From positions 10,542 to 74,541 of the forward strand of contig CAKQRL010000009.1 of NCBI GenBank assembly GCA_934271525.1: a stretch of DNA of 64,000 nt, written 5' to 3'. How positions within the stretch are numbered: position 1 is the first letter of the stretch; each line of letters starts with the position of its first letter. The DNA is from an uncultured Rhodocyclaceae bacterium. Its GTDB lineage: Bacteria; Pseudomonadota; Gammaproteobacteria; Burkholderiales; Rhodocyclaceae. The notes under the pieces were generated by a model. The model made no database searches. It saw only the letters and a list, made by a program, of their open reading frames with translations, and was not told where the DNA came from. Positions 8,054 through 16,547 of the stretch are shown here, piece after piece. The position numbers and the translations under genes are program-made.

Positions 8054-10423
8054 TTAATAAATATTTTCACGTTCCCAAAGCAACAAACCCGATTCTACTA
8101 ATTGGCGATTGATTTTTTTTGCCAAAATATCGCGGGCATTAAAAAAGTTTTCAAAAATTGGCAAATATTCACTGCCGACCACATATTTAATCGTATTGCG
8201 CCCAAAACCACGCGTGCCTTTGGTGCTTTTGGTTTTAACGGTTAAATTCGTTCTTTTTTCGGCTTTTTGTAAATTGCGCCCCATAATTGTGTTGGTAATA
8301 TCATAAAAAGAATCGTTCCAATCTTTGTTTTTGTATTCTTTATTTTGGTGATAAAAACGGAATATTTCCAACGCTGCCAAAAACAATGCAATGGCTTCTT
8401 TTGAAAATTCAAATTGTTTTAAAAACTCTCTAAAATCAAAAGGTTTTTCATCTTTCCAAATATCATCATCGGGTGGAAACAAAACATTCAAATCATTTTT
8501 GGCACAACCCAATTGTTGCGCATTAAAAGGCATAATGTAATTTTTTTGCCCTTTGTTTGTAAAAGCACAATTTGTAAAAAACAAAGCGAAAGCAACGGCA
8601 TCACCTAATAATTCTTTTGAAATTTGATCCATTTTTCCACGATAAACGTGTTGATTCCTTTCAAAGTATTTATTGTGGTCATTAAAATTAATTCCTCTTG
8701 ATAAAAGGCAATATTTTAAATTGTGCGTTGTAATTTTTGCATTGCCTTTGCCTTCAACTTTATTTGTTAAATTCATTGTAAAGGCAACAATTTTACTGAA
8801 ATTCCCCAAAATCATACCATCCAAATTTTCTTTGATTTTGGAATCAATTTCTTTGAGCAAACTCGGGCGGAAATTGTCGTAAGTATAAGTTTTTATAAAC
8901 TTAAATTCATTGGTTTTTAAATCCAACTCATAACGCTCCGCAGGAATTTTTTTGCGGTCAATTTTTTTGCCGTTTTCTTTATCAAAAATAATTTGTGAAA
9001 TTGACCATTGTGAAAGTTGGAATGTTTTTTTGGCGTTGGAAAAAATATGCGAGACAATTTTATAGCCCGAATCAATATAATTCTCAATTTCATCGCGCAA
9101 AAAACTTTCCGTCATATAATAAAAAACAATCACATCAGGTTTTAATTTTAAAACCTTATTAAAAAATTCAATCGCCGTGTTGTTTTTCATTCCTTTTTTA
9201 TTTTGATAAGGTGGATTCATCACAATCATTAATTTTTTATTTTCAATATCACAAATTTGGCGGATATTTAATTTGCCTTTTCCTTTGTATTCAAATAAGG
9301 GTTCTTTGTCGTTTTCCAAATAATCAAACTTCACTACATTTTCAAAACCTTTGATTAAACACGTATCCACGTCCATTTGTTCCAAGGTGGATAAATAACA
9401 AAATTCTTTAAAATCCCGCCCAAATTGATTTTCCAAATTCCCAACACCTGCGCAAGGGTCAAAAACAATAAATTCGTTTAAATCATAATGGCGTTTTAAA
9501 ATTTCATTTTGTTTTTCCACAAAACAAGTTGGCGTGTATTCTCCGCCCGTATCACGCCGATATTTGTCGGTATATAAGGTTGCGCTTCTTTCCAAAACAA
9601 TTTTAAATTGTTCTTTAACGGGCGGGCGTTTGTATTTTTTCCAAAAAAAATTATATTTTTCTATATTAGAAAAAGTATAAAAGGTTCTATTTTTGCCTGA
9701 ATACATAATAATTAAATTGCCATCGGGGAATTTTTGCAATTTATAAAAACTTAAATTTGTTCCTTCACGAATTAAGGGTTCTGTTCTTTTTTGTTCCACG
9801 CCCAAAACCGATTCAATACTTTCTTCGGTATAAACCGCGCCATTTAAAATATCAATCAAAAAAAGATTAATAATTTCTTGTTCGTCTTTTACAGATTCTA
9901 TAAATTGAATTTCATTTTTCCATTCGTTATAAACCACATTAAAATTTTGCGCAGTGATTTGAATTTGTGTGCCATTGCCCGTTTTTAAATTTTTATAAAA
10001 CTCTTTGATTTCGTTATTTTTATAACGGGTGATTTTGTTGTGCAAGCGGTCGTTAATGCGATTGATGGCATCCGCCGTTGGCATACTTGCTTTTTCTGCT
10101 TGCCAATTAAAATCATTATTAAACATCACGGAATCATCAGAACAATCTAATAATTCTAAAATATCGTTATTTTCTAAATCTTGGTAAATTAACGCCACGC
10201 GAGATAAAATCTTTTTTTGTTTTTTATTGGTTAAAATCACTTGCGCCAAAGCGGTGCGGTGCGCATTTTCATTTTCAATTTTAAATTTGGATTCAATATA
10301 AAGCAAAGCATCGCCGTTTTTATCTTTTAATAAAACATCCACTTGATTTAAAACGTCCAAATCCCATGTGTTTTTGTCAAAATATTTTTCACAAAACTTG
10401 GTTTTAAAATCAACTTCGGGCAT
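8054..10423 (-). CDS. Type IIG restriction-modification enzyme (fused endonuclease and N6-adenine methyltransferase)
   Basis: The 789-residue protein fuses a nuclease-like N-terminus to an adenine methyltransferase. A PD-(D/E)xK-type pattern is visible as DVLLKD (Asp29) followed by LLYIESK (Glu44, Lys46). The methyltransferase shows the SAM-binding motif FDPCAGVGN near residue 321 and the catalytic NPPY motif near residue 402. The remaining C-terminus would hold target recognition. A good AAGGA site precedes the ATG. No separate specificity or methylase gene is adjacent, consistent with a single-gene type IIG system. The gene is more AT-rich than most neighbours and is bounded by repeat copies on both sides, suggesting acquisition by transfer. 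The recognition sequence cannot be predicted. Confidence 0.82.
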   Translation of the reverse strand: MPEVDFKTKFCEKYFDKNTWDLDVLNQVDVLLKDKNGDALLYIESKFKIENENAHRTALAQVILTNKKQKKILSRVALIYQDLENNDILELLDCSDDSVMFNNDFNWQAEKASMPTADAINRINDRLHNKITRYKNNEIKEFYKNLKTGNGTQIQITAQNFNVVYNEWKNEIQFIESVKDEQEIINLFLIDILNGAVYTEESIESVLGVEQKRTEPLIREGTNLSFYKLQKFPDGNLIIMYSGKNRTFYTFSNIEKYNFFWKKYKRPPVKEQFKIVLERSATLYTDKYRRDTGGEYTPTCFVEKQNEILKRHYDLNEFIVFDPCAGVGNLENQFGRDFKEFCYLSTLEQMDVDTCLIKGFENVVKFDYLENDKEPLFEYKGKGKLNIRQICDIENKKLMIVMNPPYQNKKGMKNNTAIEFFNKVLKLKPDVIVFYYMTESFLRDEIENYIDSGYKIVSHIFSNAKKTFQLSQWSISQIIFDKENGKKIDRKKIPAERYELDLKTNEFKFIKTYTYDNFRPSLLKEIDSKIKENLDGMILGNFSKIVAFTMNLTNKVEGKGNAKITTHNLKYCLLSRGINFNDHNKYFERNQHVYRGKMDQISKELLGDAVAFALFFTNCAFTNKGQKNYIMPFNAQQLGCAKNDLNVLFPPDDDIWKDEKPFDFREFLKQFEFSKEAIALFLAALEIFRFYHQNKEYKNKDWNDSFYDITNTIMGRNLQKAEKRTNLTVKTKSTKGTRGFGRNTIKYVVGSEYLPIFENFFNARDILAKKINRQLVESGLLLWERENIY

Positions 10424-10439
10424 GGTTTTTTCCTTTTTT

Positions 10440-10481
10440 TCAAAAAAAATTCAAAATAATTTTTGGTTTACCGTGGATTTT
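10440..10481. repeat. Half palindromic element
   Basis: Right arm GTTTACCGTGG at 10466-10476, preceded by a spacer-like TTCAAAAAAAATT run but no left arm. It lies between the restriction-modification gene and map and provides the last residues (NPR) and stop of map. Confidence 0.85.
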
Positions 10482-11283
10482 TTAAAATCCATTCAGGGCA
10501 GGGCAGTGTGCCTTGTGATTTTGTTAAAACTTCAAAGCCGTTTGGGGTAACCAAAACCGTGTGTTCCCATTGTGCCGAAAGGCTGTGGTCTTTGGTGACC
10601 ACCGTCCAGCCGTCTGGCAAGTGTTTTAAGGCGGCTTTGCCAGCGTTAATCATCGGTTCAATGGTAAAAATCATCCCTTCTTTTAATTCCACGCCGCTGT
10701 TTTTTTTGCCAACGTGCATTACTTGCGGCGCTTCGTGAAAGTTGCGCCCGATGCCATGCCCGCAATAATCACGCACAACGGAAAAACCCGCACCTTCGGC
10801 ATGTTGTTGAATGACCGCACCAATATCGCCCAAATGCGCACCGGGTTTGACTTGTAAAATACCCAACCACATGCATTCAAAGGTAATTTGATTCAAACGT
10901 TTTGCCAAAATAGAAATATCGCCCAAAGCAAACATTCGGCTGGAATCGCCGTGAAAACCGTCTTTAATTACCGTGACATCAATGTTTACGATATCGCCTT
11001 TTTTGAGTTTTTTATCCGATGGAATGCCGTGGCAAACTTGTTGATTGATGGAAGTGCAAATGGATTTGGGATAAGGCACACCGCCGCCGGGCGCATAATT
11101 TAAAGGCGCAGGAATAGTGCCTTGCACATTGAGCATATAGTCATAACAAAGTTTGTCCAATTCGTTGGTGGTGGTGCCAATTTTTACAAAAGGCGTGATG
11201 TAATCCAACAATTCGGCAGCCAAGCGCCCGGCAATGCGCATTTTTTCAATTTCTTCTGGGGATTTGATGTGAATAGCGCTCAT
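10468..11283 (-). CDS. map: Methionine aminopeptidase type I
   Basis: Map removes the initiator methionine from nascent proteins in the cytosol. The chosen start gives 271 residues beginning MSAIHIKSPEEIEKMRIAGRLAAELL, the usual family start; an in-frame ATG nine codons upstream is less likely. The five metal ligands are recognisable: Asp in NIDVTVIKDG, Asp in HGDSSRMF, His in GHGIGRNFHE, Glu in FTIEPMI and Glu in QWEHTVLV. CGHGIGRNFHEAPQVMH is the type I signature. The last residues (ILKNPR) and the stop come from the palindromic repeat, slightly lengthening the tail. It is downstream of a tRNA-Arg gene on the same strand, with a paired repeat element between. Confidence 0.95.
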   Translation of the reverse strand: MSAIHIKSPEEIEKMRIAGRLAAELLDYITPFVKIGTTTNELDKLCYDYMLNVQGTIPAPLNYAPGGGVPYPKSICTSINQQVCHGIPSDKKLKKGDIVNIDVTVIKDGFHGDSSRMFALGDISILAKRLNQITFECMWLGILQVKPGAHLGDIGAVIQQHAEGAGFSVVRDYCGHGIGRNFHEAPQVMHVGKKNSGVELKEGMIFTIEPMINAGKAALKHLPDGWTVVTKDHSLSAQWEHTVLVTPNGFEVLTKSQGTLPCPEWILKNPR

Positions 11284-11317
11284 TTTTTTCTCTTTCAGGC
11301 AAAAAGGCAAAAAAACA

Positions 11318-11377
11318 AAAATCCACGGTCAACGTGAAAAAATTTTCAAAAAAAATAAATCGTTGACCGTGGAAAAA
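11318..11377. repeat. Paired palindromic element, C/C arms
   Basis: Arms CCACGGTCAAC (11323) and GTTGACCGTGG (11362) start 39 bp apart. The element lies between the tRNA-Arg gene and map, just beyond the 3' end of the tRNA, where it could end or attenuate tRNA transcription. Confidence 0.92.
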
Positions 11378-11380
11378 AAC

Positions 11381-11457
11381 TGGCGCGCCTGACACGATTC
11401 GAACGTGCGACCTTTGCCTTCGGAGGGCAACACTCTATCCAGCTGAGCTACAGGCGC
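11381..11457 (-). tRNA. tRNA-Arg (anticodon CCG)
   Basis: The reverse strand folds as a 77-nt tRNA with CCA encoded. The acceptor stem is GCGCCTG / CAGGCGC with discriminator G. The D arm contains GCTCAGCTGGATAGAG, the anticodon stem TTGCC/GGCAA encloses CTCCGAA (anticodon CCG, reading CGG), and the T loop is GTTCGAATC. It lies between map and the phenylacetate-CoA ligase gene. Confidence 0.95.
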
Positions 11458-11468
11458 AAAATTGGGCA

Positions 11469-12755
11469 TTATACATTTGGATGGCGCAAATCCAAAACAC
11501 GTTTTGCTTTGCCTTCATCGCGCGGCAAACTAGCGGGTTCCACCAAATCAATGATGGGCATTAACAAAATTTCATCTTTAATGCGGTGGGCAATTTGTTG
11601 TTTCAAATGGTTTAAAGCGCGCACATCGTCTGTGAAATAATCGTTTTTCATTTCCACTTTGATGCGCATATTTTCTAAGTTGTTTTGGTTTTCCAAATGA
11701 ATTACATAATGCGCGCCCAATTCTTTAAAATCCATTAAAACTTCTTCAATTTGCATGGGGTAAATATTCACGCCTTTTAAAATAAACATATCGTCCGTTC
11801 TGCCCAAAATGCGGTCAATGCGTTTGTGTTTTCTGCCGCAGGCGCATTCATTGTTGATAATGCGGGTTAAATCGCGCGTGCGGTAACGCAAAAGCGGCAT
11901 TGCTTCGCGTTTTAATGTGCTTAAAACCAATTCGCCAATTTGACCATCTGGCACATTTTCACCGGTTTTGGGGTCAATAATTTCCACAAAATAAGCATCT
12001 TCCCAAATGTGCATGCCATTTTGTTGTTCGCATTCTACGCCCACGCCCGGGCCATTCATTTCGGTTAAGCCAAAACTATTGAAAACTTTGATATTTAAGG
12101 CATTTTGTATGCGATTGCGCATTTCTTCTGTATAAGGTTCGGCGCCCACCAAGGCAATTTTCAAATGATTTAAAGGCGCATTCAAAGCGTTGGCAACGTG
12201 CAGGGCATATGAGGGCAAAATGTGAATGGCATTGACTTGAAAATCTCTTAACAATTTGATTTGCCGCCGCGTGTTGCCCGCGCCCGAAGGAATGGTTAAA
12301 CATCCCAAACGTTCCGCGCCGTAATGAATGCCCAAGCCGCCGGTGAATAAACCATAACCCGACATATTTTGAAAAACATCGCCCGCGCGAATGCCGGTTG
12401 CATAAAGCGAGCGCGCCATTAGTTCCGCCCAAGTGTTTAAATCGTTTTGCGTGTAAAAAATGGCAATGGGCGTGCCCGTGGTGCCACTGGAACAATGCAT
12501 GCGCACACATTGATTTTGTGGCACGCACAACAATTTGTTGGGGTAATGAAGGCGCAAATCTTCTTTGGTTAGAAAAGGCAGTTGTTGTAAATCTTCTACA
12601 AAGCGCAAGTTTTGGGTGTTGATGGCGCAATTTTCCAAACGTTTTTGGTAAAAAGGATGGCTGGCAACTTGGCGCAAAATATGTTGGGCTTGTTGGGTTT
12701 GCAAAGCCGTTAAGGCATCGCGGGATAAAGTTTCAACTTCATTCAAAAAATCCAT
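11469..12755 (-). CDS. paaK: Phenylacetate-CoA ligase family protein
   Basis: This is an ANL-superfamily adenylating enzyme that would form an aryl- or phenylacetyl-CoA thioester with ATP. The 428 residues match PaaK length. MHCSSGTTGTPIAIFYT near residue 85 is the ATP-binding loop, FNSFGLTEMNGPGV is the A5-like motif, and YRTRDLTRI then GRTDDMFILKGVNIYP cover the A7/A8 hinge region. PSLPRDEGKAKRV-like residues near the end contain the usual catalytic Lys region. No paa catabolic genes are nearby. It stands alone between two tRNA genes, so it may serve indolepyruvate/arylpyruvate oxidation products or scavenged phenylacetate, which is inference. An AGGCAG ribosome-binding site precedes ATG. 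Confidence 0.85.
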   Translation of the reverse strand: MDFLNEVETLSRDALTALQTQQAQHILRQVASHPFYQKRLENCAINTQNLRFVEDLQQLPFLTKEDLRLHYPNKLLCVPQNQCVRMHCSSGTTGTPIAIFYTQNDLNTWAELMARSLYATGIRAGDVFQNMSGYGLFTGGLGIHYGAERLGCLTIPSGAGNTRRQIKLLRDFQVNAIHILPSYALHVANALNAPLNHLKIALVGAEPYTEEMRNRIQNALNIKVFNSFGLTEMNGPGVGVECEQQNGMHIWEDAYFVEIIDPKTGENVPDGQIGELVLSTLKREAMPLLRYRTRDLTRIINNECACGRKHKRIDRILGRTDDMFILKGVNIYPMQIEEVLMDFKELGAHYVIHLENQNNLENMRIKVEMKNDYFTDDVRALNHLKQQIAHRIKDEILLMPIIDLVEPASLPRDEGKAKRVLDLRHPNV

Positions 12756-12772
12756 ACTCTGCCTTTTTCAAA

Positions 12773-12857
<85 letters not shown>

Positions 12858-12866
12858 GCTTTTAGC

Positions 12867-12954
12867 TTGCGCATTATGCCTGAATTTTCGGCACAATGGC
12901 AGGCAATCATTTTTTATAGTTTGCGCATTGTGCCTGAATTTTTGGCACAATGGC
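12867..12954. repeat. Two direct copies of a small palindrome upstream of rnr
   Basis: Two near-identical 34-bp copies lie at 12867-12900 and 12921-12954 (54-bp period). Each contains an inverted repeat, ATTGTGCC ... GGCACAAT, around a TGAATTTTT-like loop; the first copy has one changed base in the left arm. The second overlaps a possible rnr ATG at 12950. It could be a dimeric operator or an RNA hairpin that influences rnr start choice. Unrelated in sequence to the dispersed 11-bp arms. Confidence 0.75.
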
Positions 12955-12961
12955 GTGTGTT

Positions 12962-15157
12962 ATGGCAAATAAAATTTTATTCCCCCGCAAAGCCGACCCT
13001 TTTTACAATCGCGAACAACGGCTTTATGCAAAGCCCTTGCCTTCCCGCGAATACATTCGGCAGGCTTTAAAACATTTTAACCGCCCTGTTTCATTGGCTG
13101 AACTTTTGGGCGCTTTCGGCATAAAAAGCAAGGAAGAAGCCGATTTTGCGCGGCGACTATTGGCAATGGCCAAAAATGCGCAGATTTTATGCAACCGCAA
13201 GGGCGATTATTTGTTGCCCGACCGTGCGGATTTAATCGCAGGAACGGTTGTTGGCAACAAAGATGGTTATGGCTTTTGCGTGGCAGATTCGGGCGATATT
13301 GACGATATTTTCCTTTCCATCAAACAAATGAAAACCGTTATCTCGGGCGACAAAGTTTTGGTGCGCGCTTTTGAAAATCCAAAAAACGGCAAGGCTGAGG
13401 GCAAAATTGTGGAAGTTACCGCGCGCCGCACCGCGCCAATTGTTGGGCGTGTTTTTGCTAACCGCGGCGTTTTTTGGTTGTTGCCGCAAGATAAAACAAT
13501 TTGCCACGAAATTTTGCTTGCCCAATCCAAAGAAAAATTTAAAAAAAATGATGTGTTGACCGTGGAAATTGTTGAGCCGCCAACCAAACATTCTCCGCCA
13601 ATTGCGCGCGTGGTGGAAAAAATCGGCAAAACAAGCGATGCGCAAATAGAAATAGAAATCGCTTTGCGGCGCTTTAATTTGCCTTTTATTTTTCCAAAAG
13701 CTGCGCAAAAGGAATGCGAGAAAATCGCGGAAAATATTGAAATGGATGCCAGAGAAGATCTGCGCCATTTGCCTTTTGTAACCATTGACGGCGCGGATTC
13801 TCGCGATTTTGATGACGCGGTTTATTGTGAAAAAAACGCCAACGCCTACCACCTTTTTGTTGCCATTGCCGATGTGGCGCATTATGTGCCTTTAAATAGC
13901 GCCTTGGATTTGGCAGCGCGTGAGCGCGGCAATTCCGTTTATTTTCCGCGCCGCGTCATTCCTATGTTGCCTGAAAAATTGTCCAATAATTTGTGTTCTT
14001 TAAATCCCAATGTTGACCGCTTGGTTTTGGTTTGCCAAATGCAAATCGGCGCGCGCGGAAAAATTCAAAATTATCGTTTTTTTGAAGCGGTGATACATTC
14101 CAAAAAACGTTATACCTACGATGAAGTTTTTGAATTGTTAAAATCCAAAAACACACCGCAAAACATTCAAAATTTAAACGCTGTTTATAATGCGTTGAAA
14201 ATCGCCCGAGCTCGCCGTTTTGCTTTGGATTTTGATTTAAATGAAGTGAAAATTGTTTTTAACCAAAAAAATAAAATAGAAGCAATTTTGCCTTATATTC
14301 GTAACGATGCGCATAAAATTATTGAAGAATGTATGTTGGCAGCCAATGTTTGCGCCGCACTTTATTTGAAAAACGATAAAACTTTGTTTAGAATCCACGA
14401 AAAACCCGCTTTAAAAAAATTAGAATCTTTAAATTTATTTTTAAATTATTTGGGCTTAAAACTAAATGGTGGCGATTATCCAACTCCAAAAGATTATCAA
14501 AATCTTATTACTGAAATTAAAAAACGCGAAGATTTTGAAATTTTGCAAATGATGATTTTGCGCTCACTTCAAAAAGCAATTTATTCGGTGGATAATGTTG
14601 GGCATTTTGGTTTGGCTTATGAACATTATACGCATTTTACTTCGCCCATTCGGCGTTATTCTGATTTAACTATTCACCGTTTGATTAAAAATAAATTAAA
14701 TAAAAATAAAAATAAATTAAATATTGATTTAGAAAATATCGCCTTGCATTGTTCTTTTACAGAAAAAGAAGCCGAAGAAGCCAGCCGCGAAGTGATACAT
14801 TATTTAAAATGTCAATTTATGTCGGATAAAATCAATCAAATATTCAGCGGCACGGTGTGCAATATTACCGCTTTTGGCGCTTTTATTATGTTGGATGATT
14901 ATTATATTGACGGTTTAATTCATATTTCCGAATTAGGTTCGGATTATTTTCATTATCATCCCGAAAAACAAGCTTTAATTGGTGAAAATACAGCCGAAGT
15001 TTATTCTTTGGGCAAACGTTTGAATGTCCAACTGGTTCGAGTCGACGTGGATGATTTAAAAATAGATTTTGTGCCCGTTTTTGAAAAAAAATCCACGGTA
15101 AACTGCAAAAAAATTTCAAAAAAAACAAAAGTTTACCGTGGAAAAAAAGGAAGCTAG
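12962..15157 (+). CDS. rnr: Ribonuclease R
   Basis: RNase R is a processive 3'-5' exoribonuclease that degrades structured RNA. The 731-residue product (start MANKILFPRKADPFYNREQ; an ATG four codons upstream is also possible) has N-terminal helix-turn-helix and cold-shock regions. The RNB catalytic domain begins near residue 270 with DGADSRDFDDAVY, and the late FTSPIRRYSDLTIHR motif is present. A C-terminal S1 domain follows (SGTVCNITAFGAFIMLDDYYIDGLIHISEL). The Lys-rich tail typical of RNase R is here encoded almost entirely by a complete palindromic repeat (KKSTVN ... VYRGKKGS). Codons become clearly more AT-rich after about 14,080. The radA gene begins three bases downstream. Confidence 0.95.
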   Translation: MANKILFPRKADPFYNREQRLYAKPLPSREYIRQALKHFNRPVSLAELLGAFGIKSKEEADFARRLLAMAKNAQILCNRKGDYLLPDRADLIAGTVVGNKDGYGFCVADSGDIDDIFLSIKQMKTVISGDKVLVRAFENPKNGKAEGKIVEVTARRTAPIVGRVFANRGVFWLLPQDKTICHEILLAQSKEKFKKNDVLTVEIVEPPTKHSPPIARVVEKIGKTSDAQIEIEIALRRFNLPFIFPKAAQKECEKIAENIEMDAREDLRHLPFVTIDGADSRDFDDAVYCEKNANAYHLFVAIADVAHYVPLNSALDLAARERGNSVYFPRRVIPMLPEKLSNNLCSLNPNVDRLVLVCQMQIGARGKIQNYRFFEAVIHSKKRYTYDEVFELLKSKNTPQNIQNLNAVYNALKIARARRFALDFDLNEVKIVFNQKNKIEAILPYIRNDAHKIIEECMLAANVCAALYLKNDKTLFRIHEKPALKKLESLNLFLNYLGLKLNGGDYPTPKDYQNLITEIKKREDFEILQMMILRSLQKAIYSVDNVGHFGLAYEHYTHFTSPIRRYSDLTIHRLIKNKLNKNKNKLNIDLENIALHCSFTEKEAEEASREVIHYLKCQFMSDKINQIFSGTVCNITAFGAFIMLDDYYIDGLIHISELGSDYFHYHPEKQALIGENTAEVYSLGKRLNVQLVRVDVDDLKIDFVPVFEKKSTVNCKKISKKTKVYRGKKGS
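13555..13565. repeat. Repeat arm inside rnr
   Basis: An exact GTTGACCGTGG arm lies inside the rnr reading frame, encoding part of VLTVEIVE, an ordinary beta-strand sequence. No partner arm or spacer is visible. It may be chance, or a selected uptake-type word. Confidence 0.5.
15086..15147. repeat. Paired palindromic element, A/A arms, translated within rnr
   Basis: Arms CCACGGTAAAC (15093) and GTTTACCGTGG (15131), 38 bp apart. The complete element is read in frame as the basic C-terminal tail of RNase R and ends just before the radA start. Confidence 0.93.
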
Positions 15158-15160
15158 TAA

Positions 15161-16507
15161 ATGGCAAAAGAAAAAAGCGTTTATGTCTGCTCAGCGTGCG
15201 GCGCGCAATCAGTAAAATGGCAAGGCAAATGCAACAGTTGCGGCGCTTGGAACACCTTAAACGAAGAAATGTTGGCGAAAAAACCTTTGCGTTTTTCGCC
15301 CGAATCCCAAAACGCTTTGTGCAGTTTGAGCGATATTGAAATCAGCGCAACCGAACGGCTGCCAACGGGTTTAAATGAATTAGACCGCGCTTTGGGCGGT
15401 GGTTTGGTGGAAGGCGCGGTAACTTTAATCGGCGGGGACCCCGGCATTGGCAAAAGCACGCTGTTGTTGCAAGTTTTGGCGCATTTGAAAAACGAGCGCG
15501 TGCTTTATGTCAGCGGCGAAGAATCGCCCGAACAAGTGGCGTTGCGCGCACGGCGCTTGAATTTAAACGTGGAAAACTTGCCTTTTTTGAGCGAAATTAA
15601 ATTAGAACGCATTGTGGATGTTTTAAAAAAAGAAACGCCCAAAATTGTGGTGATTGATTCCATCCAAACCTTGTGGAGCGAAGAATTATCCAGCGCGCCG
15701 GGATCCGTCTCACAAGTTAGAGAATGCGCTGCGCAATTAACCAGACTGGCCAAAACCAAAAAAATCGCCATCATTTTTGTGGGGCACGTGACCAAAGAAG
15801 GCGCACTGGCTGGGCCGCGCGTGTTGGAACATATGGTCGACACCGTGCTTTATTTTGAAGGCGACCAACATTTGCGCTTTCGCTTATTAAGAGCGGTAAA
15901 AAATCGCTTTGGCGCGGTCAATGAATTGGGCGTTTTTGCTATGACCGAAGAAGGTTTAAAAGGCATTGGCAATCCTTCGGCAATTTTTTTATCCCAACAC
16001 GCATCGGATGTTCCCGGCACTTCCATTTTGGTTACGCAAGAAGGCACGCGCCCGCTTTTGGTGGAAGTGCAGGCATTGTTGGATGAATCGCACGGCACGC
16101 CGCGCCGCTTAACCGTGGGGTTGGATGCGCAACGTTTGGCAATGCTTTTGGCGGTTTTGCATCGGCACGCGGGCATTTTGTGCCACGACCAAGACGTGTT
16201 TGTCAATGCCGTAGGCGGCGTGCGCATTGTTGAGCCGGCGGCGGATTTGGCGGTGATTTTATCCATTGTTTCTTCGTTAAAAAGTAAAGCCTTGCCACAA
16301 GGTTTGGCGGTGTTTGGTGAAATTGGTTTGGCTGGAGAGGTGCGTCCTGCGCCGCGCGGGCAAGAGCGCATTAAAGAAGCGGCAAAATTGGGTTTTAAAC
16401 GCTTGATTATTCCCAAAGCCAATGCGCCCAAACAAAAAATCGCTGGTGTAGAACTCTTTACCATCGGGCGCATTGACCAAGCTGTGGCAATTTTGGGAGA
16501 TTTTTAA
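15161..16507 (+). CDS. radA: DNA repair protein RadA (Sms)
   Basis: RadA is a RecA-like ATPase that drives branch migration in recombination and, in naturally competent bacteria, extends heteroduplex during transformation. The 448 residues contain an N-terminal C4 zinc finger (CSACGAQSVKWQGKCNSCG), Walker A GGDPGIGKST near residues 91-100, and the family-specific KNRFG motif at 247-251. A Lon-protease-like C-terminal domain follows. Length is typical. It follows rnr by three bases and is probably co-transcribed; the rnr C-terminal repeat lies immediately upstream of its start. A half repeat follows the stop. Confidence 0.96.
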   Translation: MAKEKSVYVCSACGAQSVKWQGKCNSCGAWNTLNEEMLAKKPLRFSPESQNALCSLSDIEISATERLPTGLNELDRALGGGLVEGAVTLIGGDPGIGKSTLLLQVLAHLKNERVLYVSGEESPEQVALRARRLNLNVENLPFLSEIKLERIVDVLKKETPKIVVIDSIQTLWSEELSSAPGSVSQVRECAAQLTRLAKTKKIAIIFVGHVTKEGALAGPRVLEHMVDTVLYFEGDQHLRFRLLRAVKNRFGAVNELGVFAMTEEGLKGIGNPSAIFLSQHASDVPGTSILVTQEGTRPLLVEVQALLDESHGTPRRLTVGLDAQRLAMLLAVLHRHAGILCHDQDVFVNAVGGVRIVEPAADLAVILSIVSSLKSKALPQGLAVFGEIGLAGEVRPAPRGQERIKEAAKLGFKRLIIPKANAPKQKIAGVELFTIGRIDQAVAILGDF

Positions 16508-16509
16508 AT

Positions 16510-16542
16510 TTCCACGGTAAACTCCATATTTTTTTGAAAGTA
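16510..16542. repeat. Half palindromic element
   Basis: Left arm CCACGGTAAAC at 16512-16522 right after the radA stop, followed by a spacer-like T run and GAAAG, but no right arm before the next ATG at 16548. Confidence 0.82.
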
Positions 16543-16547
16543 AAACG

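Noticed and set aside
12940..12962. TTGGCAC-like sigma-54 promoter upstream of rnr
   Set aside because: The -24-like GGCAC lacks a TTGC at the right distance and is part of the duplicated palindrome.
16105..16120. CTTAACCGTGG inside radA
   Set aside because: Differs from the arm in its first bases and lies in a conserved coding block; treated as chance.
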